The notes beneath the pieces were generated by a model. It was not told the DNA's origin, searched no databases, and saw nothing but the letters and a program-made list of their open reading frames with translations. Source: Onchidella celtica (Eukaryota > Mollusca > Gastropoda > Systellommatophora > Onchidiidae). From it: a stretch of 64,000 nt of DNA. Below are positions 45,629 to 56,236 of this stretch, in pieces. Made by a program: the position numbers and the translations under genes. The stretch spans positions 37,291,297-37,355,296 of the forward strand of contig OZ007582.1 in assembly GCA_963931925.1 (NCBI GenBank), given 5' to 3'. Each line of letters opens with the position of its first letter. Positions within the stretch are counted from its first letter, which is position 1.

Positions 45629-45757
45629 ATAAACAGTTTTTCTCTGCAGTCAAATGAATACACTTGTGCGGTTTTGTAAATATAATTGGTCCAACGACAT
45701 TATATGAAGTGACCAATTCCTTCACATGATGTAATTTGTATTCCTGCAATAACTTAC

Positions 45758-46003
45758 AGACAAGTATATAGCTTTCACTGTTGGCCAGGTAAACTGATCC
45801 ATGTTTCTGGCGGCACACATAATCTCCTTCATCGTATTCACTGAGGTTGTCCAGTAGAAGAACATTGGATTTCTCAGGTAGGATCTTGCCATTCTTCTTC
45901 CAAATGATATCAAAGCCATCTGATGTTAGCTCTGTGTTGCAGGTGAGAGTGAGGGTGTTGCCCAGTGTAGGAGAGGCCGGAGAGGCTGTGATGCTAGGTG
46001 TGT
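45758..46003 (-). CDS. Host gene exon 5: complete Ig domain
   Basis: 246 bp; acceptor TTTTTCAAG, donor GTAAGT, phases 1 and 1. It reads TPSITASPASPTLGNTLTLT, C, FDIIWKKNGKILPE (the core W), LLLDNLSEYDEGDYVCRQKH (D-x-G-x-Y-x-C) and ANSESYILV. It is a standard C2/I-set Ig domain. The open frame runs on into the intron towards the P-element TIR; that part is not coding. Confidence 0.93.
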
Positions 46004-46123
46004 CTTGAAAAACCAGCAATGACATGAAGGTAAATGATAGAAGCTAACAACGTCTGAACAAATGGAGTACAGCAGATATCAGTCTTTCATTTTCATAGTA
46101 TATAAAAAGAAAAAAATAATTAC

Positions 46124-46294
46124 TGAAACTCCTGGGAGAGCAAGATTTTCGGAGATAGAGATCACCAGAGGAAGAGAACCCCCACCGAACAAGTGTTTCA
46201 ACACTTGACTGTCCTTCCACTTTACAGGCCAAAGCCATGTCACGAGTCTGAGTGTGATCCTGTAATTTTTTGGGGTATTTGTTGAATTCAAACC
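46124..46294 (-). CDS. Candidate extra exon: half Ig domain, phase-compatible
   Basis: 171 bp between AACATCTCAG and a GTAATT donor, phases 1 and 1, so it could be included without breaking the frame between exons 4 and 5. It reads FEFNKYPKKLQDHTQTRD, MALACKVEGQSSVETLVRWG and ends CSPRSF. The LACKVEG...VRWG pattern is that of the first half of an Ig domain, but the second conserved half (DxGxYxC) is lacking. It may be an alternative exon, or a decaying relic of a lost Ig exon. The polypyrimidine tract is weak. Confidence 0.35.
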
Positions 46295-48237
46295 CTGAGA
46301 TGTTAATTACCTACGTGTAATTTATTATTGATGGTGTAAACACCTGTGTAGGAAACAGCATATTCAAACGAGTTCTAACAAGAGAGGAATAAGAAAAGTA
46401 CATGCTGCTCACAGCACATTTAAAGGGAACCATTGAGTTTGTACAGTAGAAACATTTAAAATGATATCGGCCAGACCACGGGGGCTTGTCTTTGGTTTAA
46501 AATGTGTTTCGGTATACTGAGAGGAGGCTTTCAAAAGAGGTACCCCAAATCACTTTCAAAGAGGACAAATCAAATAAGTGCATAGGCAAAAAGCACTCAA
46601 TAATATGTCCTCCATTGCCGTGTGTTTTTGACTGATAATGAAGATGGGCGATTCCTCAGCCTAGGGACACAGGGAGAATGGATATGCGGCCGAATGTGGA
46701 CTAACATTCATAGTAGAGAGACGTGAATGTGGACAGAAAGTACAGAACCGCCAATCTGCTGATCTCGGTACCGTTGCCGTACACGATGCCATGAACCACG
46801 CTGTCCACACTGTCATACATTTCCAACGAAAGGTCACCTGCAATGCGCCAAAAGTCTTATCTGCTGCCGTCTGATTTCGGACCAGCGAGATTATAGGCCT
46901 CCCACCCTCTTCCCTACCCCTGTAGTGCTGCCGCTCCCATGTAGGCCTGTAAGATTGTTCAGAACAAAGGATGCTCTGCTTGGTTTTAAAAAATTATTTT
47001 TGAGGGGAGAGAGGTGGGGGGATGTTACAGTAACTTGACTTGGCCTGTGGCCAATCATAGTAGGCTGGCCACTGAATGCAGCAATAATTTATTTTAGGTT
47101 TAACAATAGGGTTATTTCGGTTTAGCGCTAATAATATTTGTTAACAAAGATAAAGAGGACAAAGTTTCGGGCCTCCTGTGTTCTTTCGTATAACCTCTAT
47201 TTTCGGTCTAACCGCTTTCCACTGCATTTCCAAGTATTAAACAAGAGGGGAGGGGGAAGAAGACAAAGAGCATACACAACAACAAACAAACATTAAAAAA
47301 AAAAAAAAGAAAAGGACAAAAGGAAAATAAAAGGAACTTACATTAAGAAGGAAAATGAACAAACCCAGCCAATCCACACAAACAAACTAAACATCAACCC
47401 ATCAGAAGACCAACAAAGCATCTGACAACCTATCTTACAGCATCCCATAAGAAAAAGCAGAGAAAAAAAAAACCCACTTATTTTGACAGCAGGGTTGGTG
47501 ACCAAAAAAAAAATAAAAAATAAAAATGCTTCACTCCTAAACCCCCAGATGGCAACAAGAAGGACTGGACTGTATGAGGGAACAGCAACAATGGGTGGAG
47601 CACTGGCACAGGACCCCCCCCCCCCCCACCCCTCCAAAAAATTGCAGGAGAATGCAGAAGTAAATGGAGAACAACTGATGTTTCCATATTCCCTGCCCTC
47701 TTAAAAAAAAATAAACCAGGAACACTTATGGATTGCTTCACATTACTTTTCCTCGTGTCAAATCCACATTTTGAATATTTAAAAGCGTGTATTTATATTT
47801 CACGGGTCAACCCTCACAAGAGACCCTTGCAAACTCTTGAACCACTATATAAAGAGAGAAGAGACATTTTTGCGAAACATGATAAAAAAAATGCTAGAAG
47901 TATTAGTCTACACAATTTGACGTGGAAAAGATAGGGGTCAACTACAAAAATTGTCCTGGCTGAGCACAATACAAATATATACATGGGTATATTATTCACA
48001 ATTTCATTATTCCATCAATACCTACTTCATTTTTGTGAGACTTAGGTAAAAACAGCATGTTTTTAAGTTTTGTGGTTGTCTCGGGAATCTCGAGCAAGTT
48101 TTGCTACTCGCTCTTATTTATACAGTCTTAATGGAAGTAGTATCCACCCATCATTCAAGGGAAGTTCTGTGGCTAACTGATTTTAACATCCATAAAATGG
48201 CAACAAAAAGGATTACAGCTCACACAATATTGCTCAC
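46295..48237. other. Intron, low-complexity runs only
   Basis: 1.9-kb intron part between candidate exon and exon 4. A and C runs at 47293-47310 and 47616-47628. A 60-codon open stretch at 46661-46843 with an upstream AG is discussed among the rejected items. Confidence 0.5.
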
Positions 48238-48464
48238 CGGTCACACTGACTAATAGATCATAGCTGAGTGGCGAGTCCCCTATTCGATTGGTGGCCTGGC
48301 ATGTATAATTGTACAGACCAGCTGGCAAACCTGTGATGATGAAGTGACCAGAAGGATTGTTATTTTCTGCTGGCTGCCCATCCTTCAAGAGTCTGTATTC
48401 ATTGACATCAGCTTCGGGCACCCTTCCGCTGTGAGATCCATACCTTGGAACCTGTGAGTAACAT
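48238..48464 (-). CDS. Host gene exon 4: Ig-like domain
   Basis: 227 bp; acceptor CTGTTTCAG, donor GTGAGC, phase 2 in and phase 1 out. It reads CYSQVPRYGSHSGRVPEADV, NEYRLLKDGQPAENNNPSGH, FIITGLPAGLYNYTCQATNR and SYDLLVSVT. The GLYNYTCQATN signature is that of a C-terminal Ig half; the first cysteine lies near the exon start. It follows exon 3 in phase. Confidence 0.9.
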
Positions 48465-49963
48465 CTGAAACAGAAATTGAAGTTATCATGCAATGTTTGA
48501 TTGACTGATTGATGGGAATCAGAATCATAGCACATCAGGCATCCCCATACCCACTCCAATATCTACCCACTCCAATATCCATTTGAGGGTTATTCTACTG
48601 TCCCAATGGCCAGCTGGTGTCATATTTGTCCGGTTTGTCTGGCCTTGTGGCATATTCTTCCCTCACTCCTTTGGCATCCTGCCTCCACCATTCTGATTAT
48701 GGGGGGCACCTCAGTGTCCTCATCTGCTCACAATCGGTGGATGATCATCCGCATACACACATTCCTGTCATGCTGCATTGTTTGCTCCTAGGAGACTTTA
48801 ATTATGTATGTATAACAAACTAATTGTACACAAGCTAACATCACTTCGGGACACCAATCTCTCATGAGTTTAAAACATGTTACAAAATAAACACTTAATG
48901 AACTAATTCAACACATGATACCACCCCTTCATGAAAGAACTCTCTAAGGAGTTAAATCGGGATAAAACAAACATGTCATAACTACATTGTAATTCTACAA
49001 ATGCTACCACCTCATCACGAAATCAATACCTCCGTCAGTGCAACTACATAGGACTTGCTTAATAAAGTGTCCGAGCGAGGTTGATGATAAAAAGAACACA
49101 TCCAGAAGTGACACAGACAATACCAGAATCATATGACAAATCACAATGAAGGTCGTCCCTGGGTCGATAGATGTTTATTCAAGAGGGTAGATCTCGGAGC
49201 AAAACTTCAACACAAAAAAGAGTTATGTCACAGGTAGGTGGTTACCAGTACGGTACTTTGCTTTAAAGGACAAGAGAGCTCTTTCTTAGTTCACACTAAA
49301 CAGGACTGACGTCAAGTTTGCTTAGAGATTGACATAATTCTGACGCAGATCATCTGGTTACAATATCATGCTGTTTTTTTCGAAGAAATCCATCCCTGAG
49401 GAAATCCTATTAGTTCTACAGAAATCTTATACAAAAAAAAATATCTATTTCAGACTGACATAGAGATGCTGGCTTAGTAAAGTCTCCAATCAAGTAAATC
49501 AAACACCCCATAAACTAACTCTAAGCTACCATCGTTTCAAGAAATCAAAACTGTCAGGACTTTATTCATGTAAAACAAAAATTTCATGATCTAATTCCAC
49601 ACAGCTTCCAAGTCCTCAGGAAATCTATCCCTTTAGGCCTTTATCATGTAAAACAAACACTTTATGAAGTAGACTTATTCTACTAACTAAACCTTCCAGG
49701 CAATATATGTAAATAAATTTGACAGTGCAAAAACAGATGCCTCAACTTTTCATGGGTTTACAACATACAAATAGATTTAAATTAAGACTATATTTTGCAG
49801 AGACGCAGGCCCTTGCACAAGATTCCCAAGCCTAAAAATACTGGTGCTCCGCTCACTGTCCTAGCACCCCCCACTACTCTAGGGAGATAAAGAATGAAGA
49901 AAGGCAACTGTACTTGCGAGAGATTAAAATGAGATAATGCCGCTGAGCTGAAAATTCACTGAC
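48465..49963. other. Intron, nothing recognised
   Basis: 1.5 kb between exons 4 and 3, with loosely repeated wording (tgtaaaacaaacact near 48890, 48960, 49570, 49650) that hints at an old, degenerate tandem structure of several hundred bp. Confidence 0.45.
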
Positions 49964-50081
49964 CTCAAAGGAATGTTTTCACCAGTTCTAAAGGTGTAGT
50001 GGACTTCTCCATAATCTCCACCTTTGCCATTTCCCTCTGCTTCTATGTCAAACACCAGTAGGGGTTGTAAAGGCTTCAGCA
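49964..50081 (-). CDS. Host gene exon 3: linker
   Basis: 118 bp; acceptor TTTCACTGCAG, donor GTCAGT, phase 1 in and phase 2 out. It reads LKPLQPLLVFDIEAEGNG, KGGDYGEVHYTFRTGENIPL. The VFDIEAEGNG and VHYTFR strands may be the N-terminal half of the Ig-like unit finished by exon 4. Accepted because it is flanked by good splice sites and joins both neighbours in phase. Confidence 0.8.
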
Positions 50082-50327
50082 CTGCAGTGAAAGAAGACAA
50101 TGGTCAATTATTTTGAAAAGAATATGTATAAAAAATATTTTGTGCTCAACAGGGAATTTACAGATAGGAAAAAAAAATAAACTACGACGCAACTTGACAT
50201 ACCACACAGGCAACACAAAGTCACAATCAAAAGACAATAGTAATCAGAGTAAGTAGTTTCTCGTTACCAGCTCTGAGATTCATATATGGCAATTATTACA
50301 ATAACAACAGAAGGAATAATATTTTGC

Positions 50328-50608
50328 AGCGCCTTCATGTGGGACATGTTGGTCTGTGGATGCCGAAGGTAGTGAGTTCGAATCCTGGTCGGTGCAAGAA
50401 TGTTGGTATTTTTTTTGGTTTTTCTCATATTTTCCTGTCCCTGATCCTATGGTAGGTAGGACTGAGCACCTAGTTGACTCAGAAAAGGATGAAAAATTCG
50501 GGAGGGCCGGTGTGAACATTGCGTACGTTAAAGATACTGTGGCAGTTGGAAATCGAGAAGAGCAGGCCAAACAGGCTGCTGCCAGGGCAAAATCAAGTAA
50601 AAACGTAT
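50328..50608 (+). mobile_element. tRNA-derived SINE, most complete copy (copy 3)
   Basis: The head has a clear B box (gtgagttcgaatcctgg at about 50372-50388) and an A-box-like ttggtctgtgg upstream. The body has acgttaaagatactgtggca and gaagagcaggccaaacaggc, shared with the copies at 18485 and 38455. It ends in caaaatcaagtaaa just before a C run. It lies in the intron between exons 3 and 2. Confidence 0.85.
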
Positions 50609-51240
50609 CCCCCCCCCCCCTCCTCTGCCACCTGGGGCTGCACTGTTGCGATGACGTGTCTGCTCCAGTTGTAACTGGGCTAGAATGACACTAAGGCAAA
50701 TGTTCGTAATGGGATTAAAGAAGTATCCAAAAACAAAAATACAAAAAGAAAATAAATAAGCAAGCTGTTAACATTTACTACTAATACCAACCAAAAAATA
50801 CTGGATTGGTGTTTTTCCCCCTGGCACATGGAGGTACTAAGTATAGACAGTGAAGAGGTCAAAGCAAGATGTACAGTAAGCTCTCTTCAATTGTTGTATT
50901 TATATGCATAAATTATTTCACCGGCCCAATCACGTATCTCCACAAGTGAAAATGCCCACTTTTACAGAGAAAGGGGAAACAAATCTGGTTTATTCGAAAT
51001 GTATTCCTTATCTTAAATACATTTTTAGTTATGAACATTTGAAATAGTCTGTTATACCCCTTTTTACAAATACAACAAAATAAAAACTCTGTCTAGAAGT
51101 TAAAAGATTCATAGAATATTTAGAAAAATAAGAGACGTCATCTGCAGTTGCATGAATACACTTCTGCGATTTCATGATGCAAGCAATGGCCAGTGAAATG
51201 AACTGCACAAAACAATAGGACTGATGGGGAATTAACTTAC

Positions 51241-51324
51241 TTGGCAATGAAAAGGTATTGGATTGTCGCTCATTGATGTTCCTACTAAAACGGACATCAT
51301 CACCACGAATTCCCGTGGCATGGA
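51241..51324 (-). CDS. Host gene exon 2: short linker exon
   Basis: 84 bp; acceptor TTTCTGTTGCAG, donor GTAAGT, phases 1 and 1. It reads HATGIRGDDVRFSRNINE, RQSNTFSLP. No domain alone; strand-like pattern DDVRFSRN suggests part of an Ig fold with exon 3. Good splice sites and matching phases on both sides support it. Confidence 0.78.
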
Positions 51325-53281
51325 CTGCAACAGAAAAAGTAGCAGACAAAAGAGCGATTATAAGTTTTCAAATGAGTAACAGATCTGTTTTTTTTTTTTT
51401 TTTTAATATTCTGGATTGTCTAAAAAAAAAAAAAAAGGTCTGAGGGGGCCAGGGAACTATGGACAAAAATTGCCGAGAAAAGGGGAGATTTACTGGCTTT
51501 GAAAGATACACTAATAGTGTCTTTCTTTTTTTTCTTCTGTTTTCACATTTACTCCCAAAATTACTTATATTGCATGTACAGAAGCTAAATTTGACACTTT
51601 CTACAGGGATGATATGCTTTCTACGAAGCTGCATTCAGAAACATTGATCTCATCCGCCATAAATGTTAAAATTGACTAAACTCTAACTGAAAACGTTTGA
51701 GAGCCGGCCATTCTGAAACAAATCAATCTTTTACAGAAATGCACATTGCCTACATGCGAAATATCAAAGTACTCCACGCCTTGGAAAGCTGAAATAAGAA
51801 GCCTCTATTAAATAGAAGTTTCAGAAACATTTTTTATCAATTTATTTCTAAAATAAAATAATATTATGGAATAAACATTTGAGAATTATATCCTCACCTG
51901 AGCAGAGGTCAGCCAACCTGAATAACATTGTCTACCTATGTGCATGCCATGCATATAGCATTGTTCATTATTAATTGTGCCCCCCCCCCCCCACGGAACA
52001 CAAATAATAATGCACACTGTGTACTTCAAAGTGCAGATTTGCTTTAACTTTTGTCATTCCAGAACGAGCATAATAATTTCTGCTGGCAATCAACTCCATC
52101 TCTATCGCCTAATTCCATCGATCTGATTTATTCAGGGGGAAAATACAGTCATGAGACATGAATGGGGGGAGAAAACAAGTTTCAAAAGGTCAATGGGATG
52201 TGCTGCAGTGATACTAATGTCAACTTGACCTCTTTTCGCATGCATTCTATATCTTAATATTATACAGGTGAGAGAAACAAGCCTGGGGTTAAATTTGGTC
52301 TTAACTCCAAACTATTGCCATTGTAACCAATTATTTCACCAGTCATACTGCTTTCTTATACACTTTTAAATATGCATATCTGTGCTTCCTACTGCTGAAA
52401 TGTGATGAAATTGCCCTTATACATTCTTAGATCTATTTTAACCATTTCGTCATTGCCCATGCACTAAAAACTTATTGCACATAATTTTCAAAATTGCACA
52501 TTACCATAAACAAAGCCTTATATTTTATACATCTCTGATGAAGAAAACAAATATCCTGGCTAAAGAAAGTAATGAGATTTTCAAAAATCTCCAAGCACTA
52601 AAGTATTAGCAAAACTTGAGGGGAAAAAAAACAACAACAACATACCAAGCTGCATCATGACCTGTCAAGAACTTTAGAGAAATGAATTTTTCCATGAAAT
52701 AATTTGAACAGGTAAGAAAACGCCCATTTCCTTCACGTCAACATCATTTGCCGCTGTGGTATAACATTACAAATGCCATTGTGAACAATTTATAGTTATT
52801 TATTGAAGTGAACCTTCCAGATGTGACAGAAATATGGGTAATTAACTGAAAAGTACCAAAAAATACAAATTCAATATTTTTTTGCTGAAATGGTGATGTT
52901 TTCACTGCTGCACATCCCCTCAAGAACCAACCACTGATTTACATTAATTACAAAAAGCTACACCAACTGTTCTATATTATCAACCAGAACAATGTTGTTG
53001 GGGGCATGTAGTCTAATTACAAAACCAGATAGAGAAAATTCTGAGTTATGTTCATTGTTCAGCAACGGCTTATCGTGTAAAATGCTATGCGCCCCTAACA
53101 ACAGCTCACCCCGAATGTATTAAAGGTTCTGCCCACAACCTATAACCATTTTCAGCCACATATTGTTTACAATCAAGGAGGTTCTACAGGAAATTGAAAG
53201 ACAAAAAGTGACCTGCATCACCAAGACCTGGCGTTCCTGTGTCATTAAACGACGGAGGGTTTCTTATTATGTTACACTTAT
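51325..53281. other. Intron, nothing recognised
   Basis: 2-kb AT-rich intron between exon 2 and the hairpin element; T, A and C runs at 51390-51437 and 51981-51992. No coding feature. Confidence 0.55.
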
Positions 53282-53293
53282 ATATATGAACAT
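53282..53293. repeat. 12-bp direct repeat flanking the hairpin element (left)
   Basis: atatatgaacat, exactly repeated at 53779-53790. Confidence 0.85.
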
Positions 53294-53778
53294 AAGTTAA
53301 TAGAAGTAAGCAGACGCTCGGGGGGAGGCAGTGCACTAAGATAACGTTTCATAGAAAATAATTATCAGGCGAACCAAGGTCGTAGTGCCTAGTTAGTGCT
53401 CAGAAAAGCAAAGCGGGGGTGAAAGAAGGAAGAAAGAGAATGATCAAGATAGGATCAGAACCCGCGACCACTGCTACGACACCCGCCGCCTTGCGAAAAC
53501 AGATCGCTTAACCTTTCGGCCACTCCACCTCTAAATAAGAGACGATCGTGGCCGGACTATCTCGCGGTGTCTCTTACTGACTTGAGTATTCGTTCGCTGG
53601 GACCCAACCCACTCGCGTCAACTCTTCCCTCCTTGTTTCTTCTTTTCATCCCCCTTTTCACATGGGACAATGTAAACATCTAGGACAACGAATACAAAAT
53701 GCATGCCTCTAAGTGCTTTTCTGAGCACTAACTAGGCACTACCACCTTGGTTCGCCCGATAATTATTTTCTCTGAAAC
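53294..53778 (-). mobile_element. Non-autonomous element with tRNA-like core inside an inverted repeat
   Basis: About 65 bp at 53345-53410 (gttagtgctcagaaaagc; gaaccaaggt) recur inverted at 53708-53775. Between them the minus strand has a tRNA-like stretch: GTGGCCGAAAGGTTAAGCG (A-box-like, as in Leu/Ser tRNAs) and CGCGGGTTCTGATCC (B-box-like), about 53460-53536. The flanking 12-bp exact duplication indicates retroposition-type insertion. Confidence 0.75.
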
Positions 53779-53880
53779 ATATATGAACATGCGTGGCTAA
53801 AATGAATGGATAAAGAGGATACTGTATTTTTAATGCTGGGCATGGCTAAAGATACTGAAAAAAAATAGACCAAAACCTAC

Positions 53881-54065
53881 TTATAACACCATGACTGTGT
53901 GCTGATTCGCCATGAGCATTCGATTCTGTACACGTGTACTTCCCTGAACTTCCAGGTTGACTGACATCAATAAGGTATTGGCGTCTAATATCAAAAAGCC
54001 CATAATGTTCCCTGACACTGTCTTGAAAATATACATATCTGACCATAACACCATCTTTGTACAGC
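53881..54065 (-). CDS. Host gene exon 1 (first seen): second half of an Ig domain
   Basis: 185 bp; acceptor TACTTTGCAG, donor GTAGGT, phase 2 in and phase 1 out. It reads LYKDGVMVRYVYFQDSVRE, FDIRRQYLIDVSQPGSSGKY, TCTESNAHGESAHSHGVI. The SGKYTCTESNAHG signature is the end of an Ig domain; the first cysteine must be in an upstream exon that I cannot find within the window. Confidence 0.88.
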
Positions 54066-54149
54066 CTGCAAAGTATATAAATACAAGCAAGTAGGAAAAA
54101 TTCATGCCTTTTGATCAAACGTCGTCATTTCATTATTCACTCATCATCA

Positions 54150-54790
54150 GACAGCCGCTTATTCAGAAGCTGACTGATCTACTTGTCACCCAGCAATCCA
54201 TTCGATATCTATCTGATCTACTCGTCATCCAATAATCTATTCAATAACTAGCTGATGTAGCTTGGAACCAGCAATCCATTCAAGAAAACCAGCTGATGTA
54301 CTTGTCAGTTATCCAACAATCTATTCAATAACTAGCTGATGTAGCTTGGAACCAGCAATCCATTCATGAAAACCAGCTGATGTACTTGTCAGTTATCCAA
54401 CAATCTATTCAATAACTAGCTGATGTAGCTTGTAACCAGCAATCCATTCAAGAAAACCAGCTGATGTACTTTTCAGTCATCCAACAATCTATTCAATAAC
54501 TAGCTGATGTAGCTTGTAACCAGCAATCCATTCAAGAAAACCAGCTGGTGTACTTGTCAGTCAGTCAACCATTCGCTAAATAGTTAAGCTACTTGTTGCC
54601 CAGTCATCCATTCGCTAATCAGTAAAGTTGATCTACTTGTCACCTGGCCATCTATTCACTTAATAGTTGATCGACTTGTCATACAGCCATCCAGTCACTT
54701 ACTAGTTCATCTACTTGTCGTCACTCATGTCGCCCACTCATCCATTTAATAATTAGCTGATCTACTTGTCATCCTATCATTCGTTCACTA
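54150..54790 (+). repeat. 84-bp tandem satellite
   Basis: ccagcaatccattcaagaaa recurs at 54268, 54352, 54436 and 54520, period 84 exactly. The unit also has caataactagctgatgtagc. Flanks to 54150 and 54790 are degenerate units. It begins 85 bp upstream of exon 1. Confidence 0.93.
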
Positions 54791-55315
54791 ATTGGCAGAT
54801 TAGTTTAACAATGATCCTCCTGAACTGCAGTGAAAGAATCTTCTATTTAATGAATTATTCATTCTCTTCTAATTTGAAATATCAAGCCATAATAAGCAAG
54901 GTCACAAGAGGTGGAAATGGATGACAGATGGGTGACCATGACTCAGTGGTTCGAATGTAACTGCACCCACAGAAAACCACGGAAGAACATGTAATATTCA
55001 TGTTACATGTAGCCTGTTGACAAAATATTATACACAGAAAAGCTCTGGGGTTGCAGGTAGGCTTGAAGCAAAGTCAAAATATGGCAAAACAAACAAGTTG
55101 TATGTAGCAATTCCTTGCGCAAGAAATAATACCGAAATGATACAATACAACGGAAAGGTAAAGGAAAGTAAATCAAGCATTTGATCGACTGATCTTCTTC
55201 AGGAAAAAAATTGTAACAGGATGGAAAATCCAACAAATGACAAAACTGAACAAATAAAAAAAATCACAGGCTGTTTTGCAACTACGGATGTGTAGTTGCG
55301 AGTTCCGGTGTGACA
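54791..55315. other. No feature seen
   Basis: 525 bp upstream of the last visible exon, between the satellite and repeat R copy 3. Confidence 0.5.
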
Positions 55316-55552
55316 GGCCAAAATATACCCCCCGTCCAGACCCCAGGGTATATTCTGGGCTATGCCAGTTTGTACCCCGGATATACTTTGGGCTAGGCCA
55401 GACTATACCTCCCTCCCCCCCCCCCCAGTCCAGATTATACCCCCTCCTTTGTTCTAAGAATACGTCAAGACCACAGATTATGTCAGGATTAGTTTAAATT
55501 TTTCTTTATCACTGTCATCAGATATCATATTAATATATACATAAACACATTC

Positions 55553-55564
55553 TTATTCTTCTGC
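55553..55564. repeat. 12-bp target duplication of LINE tail (left)
   Basis: aaacacattctt, identical to 56225-56236. Confidence 0.88.
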
Positions 55565-56224
55565 GTTCTTCGTGTCAAACTATTTATATCAGGAGGCCGG
55601 TAGCCTTTATGAAGGACGCTGTGCTCCTGAGATCCCCTGCCCCATATAGCTTAGTGTGCAGTGCTGCGCCTCGGGGCCAGCTGTTTTCCCTGTGTTGTCT
55701 ATATAGGGAGCATTGTTGGAGGACATGTTCTGCATTCTCTGGGGATTTTCCACATGGGAATGTCTCAGTTTCTCCAACCCTGAATTTTTTGGTAAAGATA
55801 CTGCCGGAGTCTATCATGTCCAGTTCTTAGCCTAAAGATTACAGTTTCCTCTTTTCTGCTGAGCAAGTGTATCGCATCATTTGTTACATGGCTTGGGCGA
55901 CTTTGTTTCCACTTGGATTTCAAGGCTGCCTTAGTGTGACTTTTGGCTTCTGAAAAGGTTATGTTTTCTCTGACTTGAGGGAGGTTTGCGCCATTTTTTG
56001 CTAGAGTGTCTGCCTTATCGTTTCCGATGATGTTACAATGGCCAGGCATCCACTGGAGAACCACGTTTCTTGCTGCGTGACACAATTGCACTAAGGCAGG
56101 GGTGAGTTATTTTGATGATAATCATGTGCACTTTGAAGGGCCTGCAGGACAGACCTAGCATGTGTGAGATTTACTATTTTTTTGTTGTGGATATCTCGGT
56201 TTTGTAAGTTTAGCGCAGCCTCTA
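55565..56224 (-). pseudogene. LINE tail: RNase H and C-terminal knuckle (LINE-7)
   Basis: The minus strand reads EAALNLQNRDIHNKKIVN, then VVLQWMPGHCNIIGNDKADT (the conserved PGH and D-x-A of RNase H), LAKNGANLPQV, FRLRTGHDRLRQYL and, after a frameshift, CGKSPENAEHVLQQCSLYRQ. This is the end of a Jockey/I-like LINE that carries RNase H. Exact 12-bp duplications flank it. It is 5'-truncated and dead. Its tail ends GAAGAACGCAGAAGAAT. Confidence 0.88.
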
Positions 56225-56236
56225 AAACACATTCTT
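56225..56236. repeat. 12-bp target duplication of LINE tail (right)
   Basis: aaacacattctt, matching 55553-55564. Confidence 0.88.

Larger units (their letters stand above)
2913..54065 (-). other. Host gene model: multi-exon Ig / GCC2-GCC3 / SEA-like / EGF protein (partial)
   Basis: Seventeen exons on the minus strand, 54065 down to 2913, splice into one open frame of about 837 codons. Every junction has an AG acceptor and a GT donor, and every phase agrees with its neighbour. The domain order is Ig remnant, linker, Ig-like, Ig, Ig, cysteine-rich GCC2/GCC3 module, SEA-like domain, then EGF and EGF_CA modules. Such modules are typical of secreted or cell-surface adhesion and matrix proteins; the function here is inferred only from that. 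The first exon seen starts in phase 2 inside an Ig fold, and the last ends in phase 1, so both ends of the gene are missing. There is no visible signal peptide, transmembrane segment or stop. Introns carry almost all of the mobile elements in the window. Confidence 0.85.

Noticed and set aside
46661-46843. Possible exon encoding LEMYDSVDSVVHGIVYGNG in a second frame behind a GCAG
   Set aside because: It ends in a stop after about 45 codons, has no donor that fits the neighbouring phases, and matches no domain that I know.
47338-47741. Several overlapping ORFs rich in G, S and F
   Set aside because: They derive from A and C/G homopolymer runs; low-complexity artefacts.
50328-50400. A functional tRNA gene
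   Set aside because: It continues into the SINE body shared with two other copies and lacks a complete acceptor stem.
53457-53536. A functional tRNA gene
   Set aside because: Only the A-box and B-box-like parts are recognisable; a cloverleaf with a proper acceptor stem cannot be drawn, and it lies inside a repeat element.
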